Below the pieces are notes generated by a model, which was not told the origin of the DNA, did not search any database, and saw only the letters and a list, made by a program, of their open reading frames with translations. A stretch of 64,000 nt of DNA from Hofstenia miamia. Its lineage: Eukaryota > Xenacoelomorpha > Acoela. Position numbers and translations under genes: made by a program. Each line of letters starts with the position of its first letter. The first letter of the stretch is position 1. This document shows, piece by piece, positions 58,721 to 64,000 of the stretch. Where the stretch lies: contig SCFE01000112.1 of NCBI GenBank assembly GCA_004352715.1, positions 46,672 to 110,671 of the forward strand, given 5' to 3'.

Positions 58721-58850
58721 ATGCATTCAGGCACCTGGTTTGAGAAGCAACTGATATCGATTAGAATCCGCAACGCTGGGTGACCTTTAGACACAATGGA
58801 ATGAAAATTTCGTTTTATTCTTTGTACTAAAACTTTTGGAACACCCGGTA
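57675..58850 (-). mobile_element. mariner/IS630-like element with CCGGGTGTTCCAAA ends
   Basis: TACCGGGTGTTCCAAA at 57675 and its inverse at 58850 form the TIRs with TA at each edge. A further copy of the left end lies at about 58462 because of the tandem duplication. The transposase C-terminus is on the minus strand (57845-58120). Without the duplication the element would be only ~600 bp, so it is an internally deleted copy. Confidence 0.65.
57845..58120 (-). pseudogene. C-terminal fragment of the mariner-like transposase
   Basis: Reading minus: EEQVNSCAWAIAFEDLA, then after a frame change DYWCWPYLKSLVF (equivalent of the D-F-F-L-W-G-Y-L-K block with the last catalytic Asp region). NDLRQAIEANFHAIPLKQY and MIHFCHDAEGEVFE follow before the stop at 57845-57847. 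It belongs to the same family as the N-terminal fragment at 56986-57382, but the two are in scrambled order. Confidence 0.65.
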
Positions 58851-59080
58851 CATACAAACATTTAAGTATAAATTAGATCAACTGAATTAATGCACATTTC
58901 AAAAAATATTTGATAAAAATGGATATATGGATGCAACATTTCTGAAAAAATGGTTTGAACAATTTTAGCTTAGCATTTTGCAAAGATAATTAAAATATTT
59001 TTGTGAGAAACTGCAAATGAACGAAAATCAATCTATGTTTCTAAATATTGCATGCAAAACATGTCATACATCAATAGGGA

Positions 59081-59686
59081 ATGAAAGAATACAACTGTAC
59101 TGGTTTTACATTGCAAGTTTTGGAATGCTTAAGTGATGTAAGATCTAACTTACTGTTGTTTTGCAATGACTGGTATCATTTGGAAAAAAAAGAAGAAATA
59201 ATTTTTAGACTGGCTGTCAAGAGAATTACAGTTGAAGTTGAGAAAGCGATGAAAAATACTGAAGAAGCTGCATTATCCTTTGACGCTAAAATGACAGAAA
59301 CTATCAAGGAACATAAAAAAGCTATGGATAGACAATTTTTCAAACAAACCTTTGAGTTAAATGGAAACACTAAGCACTCACTGGATTCAACTGTAAAAAT
59401 TAATGGCATAGAGGAATTTAATGTAAATAATCTGGTGATTGCCAATATATTACATTATGTAGATGATACTGTTATTGAAATTGATGATATTCAGAGGCTT
59501 GGTAAATATAATCAAGATATTTCTTTACCAAGATCTCTGTTGGTTACTTTTAAAACGAGATGGAATGCACGTAAAGTTTTAGCTAGCGCATACAAGTTAA
59601 AAAATTACAAAGATAAGGTGTTTATTAATCGCGTTTTGACAAGTAAAGAACGCGCAGAAGACAAATTATTGATGAAAAAACGTTAG
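59081..59686 (+). pseudogene. LINE ORF1 (RRM-like type) fragment
   Basis: Residues ~40-85 form a likely coiled coil. Then come NNLVIANILHYV, IDDIQRLGKYN, PRSLLVTFKTRWNARKVL, VFINRVLTSKER, the usual run of motifs in the ORF1 RNA-binding domain of L1/CR1-type LINEs. An in-frame TAG at 59684-59686 cuts it; the frame resumes as KLLKTGISKEHLKIRK to about 59880. It is a different ORF1 type from the SGNH-like one at 23352. Confidence 0.7.
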
Positions 59687-59859
59687 AAATTATTAAAAAC
59701 AGGAATATCTAAAGAGCATCTAAAAATTAGAAAATTAGAATTATATAATAATTGGGTTAAGGTATCCTTATTACCCACCTCAGAAGATAAAAACAAATAT
59801 TTACCTGATAATGACTCACGTTTCACCTTTCCTTATGGTTATTCATGTAATATTAATGG

Positions 59860-60790
59860 CATAAATTCCAAATTTTTCAGTTAGAAGAGTTTGCACATAG
59901 CCATAGCAATTTGTGCTTCATAGCTCTTCAAGAAACAATCTTGGGAGATTCAACTACAGATTAATCTATTGAATTAGTTGGATTTTATTGAATGTTGGAG
60001 GCGGTCTTCTATTACATATTAATGAAAAATGGGTAACACATATTCCTTCAGTGAAAAGTGTTTTTAACAATCTGGATATAGCAATGGAAGTATTGTGAGT
60101 TCTGGTTAGACCAGTGTTCTTAACACGAGAATACACGAGAATCATTTTAATAAATATTTATATTAGACCTTCAACTCAAGGATCACTTGCTGACTCCAAA
60201 TTGCAGTCTTGTTAAAGGGCTTCGAATAGATCATCCTCGAGCTTTTGTGCTGATAGTTGGAGATATCAATGCCTCTCATATTAACAATATTTTGGGTTTT
60301 AAGAATCTAGTTAACCTTCCAACTTTCTTGCCTTCAGAAAGTATATTAGATTGTGTTTATGTGACTGAAGAAGGTAAGATGACTGCAACTGAATATTCCC
60401 CTATTCTTGGTATTAATCCTGTGACCTATTTCCATAAAGGTATTCTAATAATACCACTTGAATACCATTCAAATAATTTTAAGAAACGAAAACACTGAAG
60501 GTGGATACAACAGCCTGACCAAGATAACTTGGATCATCTTCAAACCATTTTGGAAAAACGGATTGGAATGAACTGTATAATTCCAATCAATGATATTGAG
60601 GAAACGGTGTTTACTGTTAGCAAATATCTAGGATACATTATAGACAATTGTGTACCTAAGTGTAGAATGCTTGTCTTGTGGTAGAAGCACGTGCAACACT
60701 CAGCAAGCATTCCATCTTTAGATATATTAAACATAACCGAGGGAACTACTAGTTATTGTGTAATCTATCTAATGAGATAACAAGAGCATT
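59860..60790 (+). pseudogene. LINE endonuclease remnant, 3'-truncated
   Basis: NINGINSKFFQLEEF and IALQET mark the start of an APE endonuclease. After several stops the frame at 60187-60498 contains VGDINASHINNILGF (GDFN block) and PTFLPSESILDCVYV, followed by PILGI where SDH is expected. A linker (LDHLQTILEKRIGMNC) follows to about 60620. No RT is present. It continues from the ORF1 remnant just upstream. Confidence 0.65.
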
Positions 60791-61132
60791 TTCATTCCAA
60801 GGTTAATCAGTATTCAGAGAATAAGTTAATTCCAAACTTCTTCTTACAGAATCAGGCCTCCGGCCGAAGCGATGAACCATTTCCAATACCTAATGTCTCA
60901 GCTCATATTAGACTAGAGAAAATGCAATTATTATAGCTACATGCAAACCGCGCTTCCTAACCATACTCATCCTTATACCTAATACCTACTATCACCTAGA
61001 CTAGAGGAGTCAAACCAGAGGACCATTTAAAGCCTCAGGTTATCCTACCTTTCGCCCGGAGTGATACCTTAAGCGTTGATCATGTTGATCAAATACATAT
61101 AAGATAATAAAGATAATAAAAGATAATAAGAG
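60791..61132. other. Unassigned sequence ending at a contig join
   Basis: Contains CAGGCCTCCGGCCGAAGCGA and other less AT-rich patches, and ends in GATAATAAA repeats at the single N (61133). No gene or repeat was recognised. Confidence 0.4.
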
Positions 61133-61133
61133 N

Positions 61134-64000
61134 TTGACGAAAATAGTTTATTTTTTCATTGAAGATGTATGAAAATTTCTTGTAAAGTTTTAATCCTTTG
61201 ATGGCTATCATTAATGTGAGTTTAGCATCGAAATCAGAATTATGTGCCATTGTCGTATCGATGGTTAGATTTGGGTATAATTCCTGAAATGTTGTTACAA
61301 GATTTCGGGTTTCCTTTATTTCTTTAAAGAATAATGAAATGTTGTTGGTAACGTCTTCTTCAGTAATTTCGTTGATATCTGTTTTTCCTGATCGTAACAT
61401 GACTTTTATCTCTGTTCGATATGCCACATCGTAAAATTTTAAATCTTCTTTCGTGAGATTCGCCCAGAGCACGTCCATTCCACCAGAGAATAAGGCGATG
61501 GTTGGTGTTGACATTTTAGTTAGTGTCTGTTGTATAAGCGATAGTTGTTTGTGAATAGGTTTTCCGTTTCTTAGTAAATCAGTTAACGTATGAGAAGAAT
61601 CAACATATAGTCTTTTGTTGTTACCGTGGTGTTTGATTTTTTCAACAGCGGTTTTGTATTTTTCTGTTTTGACGTATTGATTAAGAGTTGTTACACTGTT
61701 ATGATAATTGTCGTTATCAAGCCGTTTCACACCATCGTTGATTGATTTTGAGCCTTTCCATGTAGGCATAATGGCAGGTAGTTTAATAGTTGATGGTGGT
61801 GTACATAAGTAATTTTCACAGGTGATATGTTTCCATAGTGCATCTTCTGTGATAGCCGTTGTTTTTAACCAAGCAACACCATATGTTACAGGAAAATTGT
61901 GTTGTACTTTATCAATTGTCATCCAAAAATCATTGCTTAGTCCATATTTTCGTAATTGAAGTTGGATAGCTTTCGGTATGAAGAATTTTGCTGGTGCACA
62001 TTCGACGTCAAGACTAATCAGTTGTAGTGGTGTTAATAAATTGTTTATCTCCTGTTCCGAAAATACTTCTGTAGCGAAATAGGTTTTTAGATTCTCTGTG
62101 TCACATTCTTTTATTGGGCCGTATTGACGCGGAGTAGCAATGTCTTTTTGTTGAGTAGTAGAAGGAAGTTTAGTAATAAGGAAATTTTCATCTATTACAG
62201 AGATCCATTCTTGTAATTGTTCAGGAGGTTTGATACCGAGTTTTTCTAAATTTACTTTGTCGATCTCGTTTTGTAGGCGTGGAGATAATGTAATAGTGCT
62301 ATTGTGAAGAAGAATCTCTTCTTGTTCGAGTTCTATAGGACTTAGCGGAACTTTTTCAGTGACAATAATGTTTGTTGACACGCCATTTTGTAAAAGAGAT
62401 TTATTAAAGTAAACATCTTTTTGATACTTGCATGTGACATAGTATTTTTGAAGCCATTTGTAGAGAAGATCGTTGCGGTTGTCAGCAAGTTTGCGTTTAT
62501 ATTGTTGACGTATTGTCTTTGTATTCTTCGGTCTTCTGTTGAAAATATCGTCTGTAGAAAGAGGTAAGAGATCGCCGGGTATAGTGTTGTAACGAGTTTC
62601 ACTTGTAGCACCCCACATGTATTTTCGTACATGGTCCGAGAAAATTGTGATGTCGTTGTAATCTACACCAAGTTTGAAACATAAGATTGTTATAGGAATT
62701 ACGCCGGTGATATGGTACTGACAGAGTAGACGTGTAAAATATTTTTCGTATTTGTAGAATATTTTTGCATCGGCTTTGAGAGGACTTGTTGCTATAGTAA
62801 TGCCACTTAATAACCAATTTTTTGCTTTTGTAGAAATTGGGGCAATAGCAATTTCGAAGTTTGTAGTTTTCGACATATTTTGGCGTAATTTCTTGTCAAT
62901 TGGCAGAGAAAGTGTTTCAAATTTCATTAAGAAAATTGATAATAACCACATAGCTGCTTTAGCATTGAATGNTAAATCAATTGCAAGGCGTGTGTCCACA
63001 ATTAGACGAATAGCTGGTAATTTATTATTCAACATGATATCAGTGTACAGCATTTTTGATATGCTGTTATCACTGCAGTGATTGTTGAGAACGATGTAGT
63101 CGTCAAAATGAAAAACGAAAAAGTTTTCTACTGTTTGTTCTAAGGTTTCAAAGAAATGGGGTTTGATCAAAATTTCGCGTTCAATATAAATGAAAGATAA
63201 TGTGACGTTGTTTTTTATGGCTAATGAACTGACTTTTTCCAAAGGTTTGTGTAAATTAGGAAAAGAAATGTCTTTTTCGTGAATGAAATAAACAATTTGT
63301 AAAGAATTGTAATCAATATTGAGTAACTCGATTTGGCGTAGTTTATGTAGATTCATAAGTAATTGGCGTAAGTTTTTTAAGTTAAAATTTTCATTGAAAG
63401 AAGGATGGATTTTTGCATTCAAGTAACATCTTTCAAATGATTTTGCCATTGAGTGTTCGTAAAAGAGTAAAGTATTACAACGAGCACGTTTATACGAGTC
63501 TATAGTGAAGGGTAGAACATTTGCTGAAGGAGACGAAGTCTGATAACATAAAAGAGTTTGTATCTGTTCCTTTGTTTCAGCAGGAGTATTACGATCCACT
63601 ATGTAATTCGCCTTTTTGGTAGGTTTGAAATATGGATGTAGAAGTTCGCCTCAATAGAAGTAAACTTTTCCAATCTGCGAATGTTTTTAAAAGTTTTAGA
63701 GTTTGTGGAGGATGCAGACGAGTCCGAGTCTGGGCGAGGTCGATTAATAAAAGACTCCGAAACATCTGTAAGTGGTGAGGAATCCAGAATTTTACGTTTA
63801 ACGCCCACCCTTGCGGTTCCTGGTGCAAGGAAACCCTCTCCCCGAACATCATCAACCATTTGAAGCTGATGGTGAGCAGGTACAAACGAGGTTGACTGAA
63901 TACTCGTCCCTTCTGCTTCATGAACCATTTGAAGCTCATGGTGCAGCGTGGGCCTCACAGTCTCAGTAGAAACAGAAACCATTTGAAGCTTCTGTTTAGA
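61134..64000 (-). CDS. Large intronless protein of unknown family, open at both ends, one frame slip
   Basis: The minus-strand frame enters from the window edge at 64000 and reads to TAG at 63599. Its continuation lies in the next frame from about 63650 down to the N at 61133, where the contig ends. An AAAAA run at 63610-63614 is the likely slip. Together there are ~950 codons with no intron. The N-terminal part has three LQMV repeats, a KRK nuclear-localisation-like patch and a Ser-rich stretch. The main part is unassigned; IPGDLLPLSTDDIFNRRP (~62570) is its most distinctive segment. Near the C-terminus LISLDVECAP (~62010) and MAHNSDFDAKL (~61235) look like Exo I and Exo II blocks of a DEDD 3'-5' exonuclease, though ~258 residues apart is long. 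The third block would lie beyond the break. X in the frame comes from N at 62972. Viral or large-transposon origin is possible, not shown. Confidence 0.6.

Noticed and set aside
58594-58857. 87-codon minus-strand ORF as a gene start
   Set aside because: Its first residues are translated terminal inverted repeat and the rest is a fragment of the mariner-like transposase.
63589-63939. Second minus-strand 116-codon frame
   Set aside because: Shadow frame of the Ser-rich LQMV-containing segment.
1-64000. tRNA or rRNA genes
   Set aside because: No stretch with tRNA box A and box B spacing or rRNA-like conserved sequence was noticed by reading; a covariance-model scan was not possible.

Overview
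This window is AT-rich eukaryotic nuclear DNA from an invertebrate animal. The evidence is GT-AG introns, a Gab/DOS-type docking protein (a metazoan signalling family), and many decayed LINEs and TIR transposons. I cannot name the species. The LINE with a virus-like 2A peptide, the hAT-like, pogo-like, Mutator-like and mariner-like elements, and a dispersed repeat I associate with aquatic animals suggest a cnidarian, mollusc, tunicate or similar animal. No bacterial operons, CRISPR arrays, tRNAs or rRNAs were seen. The sequence is a draft assembly, with N runs at 27186-27497, 32886-32962 and 49132-49161 and single Ns at 14676, 22093, 58572, 61133 and 62972. Several of these lie at duplicated or chimeric joins.

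Left third (1-21 kb): a decayed LINE reverse transcriptase (2.4-3.2 kb, minus), a pogo-like element (3883-4930), then the best host gene, a Gab adaptor (6034 to about 8968, plus). It has an N-terminal PH domain, a Grb2 C-SH3 motif, Grb2, PI3K and Crk-type tyrosine motifs, and the paired C-terminal SHP2-binding tyrosines. After another decayed LINE (13.1-13.9 kb) comes a complete DNA transposon (14846-18010) with ~295-bp inverted repeats and an uninterrupted 707-aa transposase. A small hAT-like MITE follows at 18777-19212.

Middle (21-41.5 kb): two copies of a LINE ORF1 flank a minus-strand fragment of an R4/NeSL-like LINE. The second copy runs into a nearly full APE-type LINE with an SGNH-like ORF1, a short ORF carrying a 2A ribosome-skipping peptide, endonuclease and reverse transcriptase (23349 to about 28260). 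Further right are hAT-like elements (29284-31081, 33250-33499, 33935-34338, 34401-36060) and a Mutator-like element (37437-40940) containing an 18-bp minisatellite of ~28 units. These sit among candidate exons of a minus-strand secreted, possibly GPI-anchored protein (signal-peptide exon at 41525, hydrophobic tail exon at 32018).

Right third (41.5-64 kb): an intronless orphan gene of 196 aa with a hydrophobic C-terminal half (44469-45059), two MITEs, AT microsatellites, a large hAT-like element (52285-55010) enclosing a conserved dispersed repeat, a scrambled mariner-like element (56986-58850) and a LINE remnant (59081 to about 60790). A long intronless minus-strand reading frame (61134 to beyond 64000) of unknown family closes the window. 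It is the least explained coding sequence here and may derive from a virus or a large transposon.
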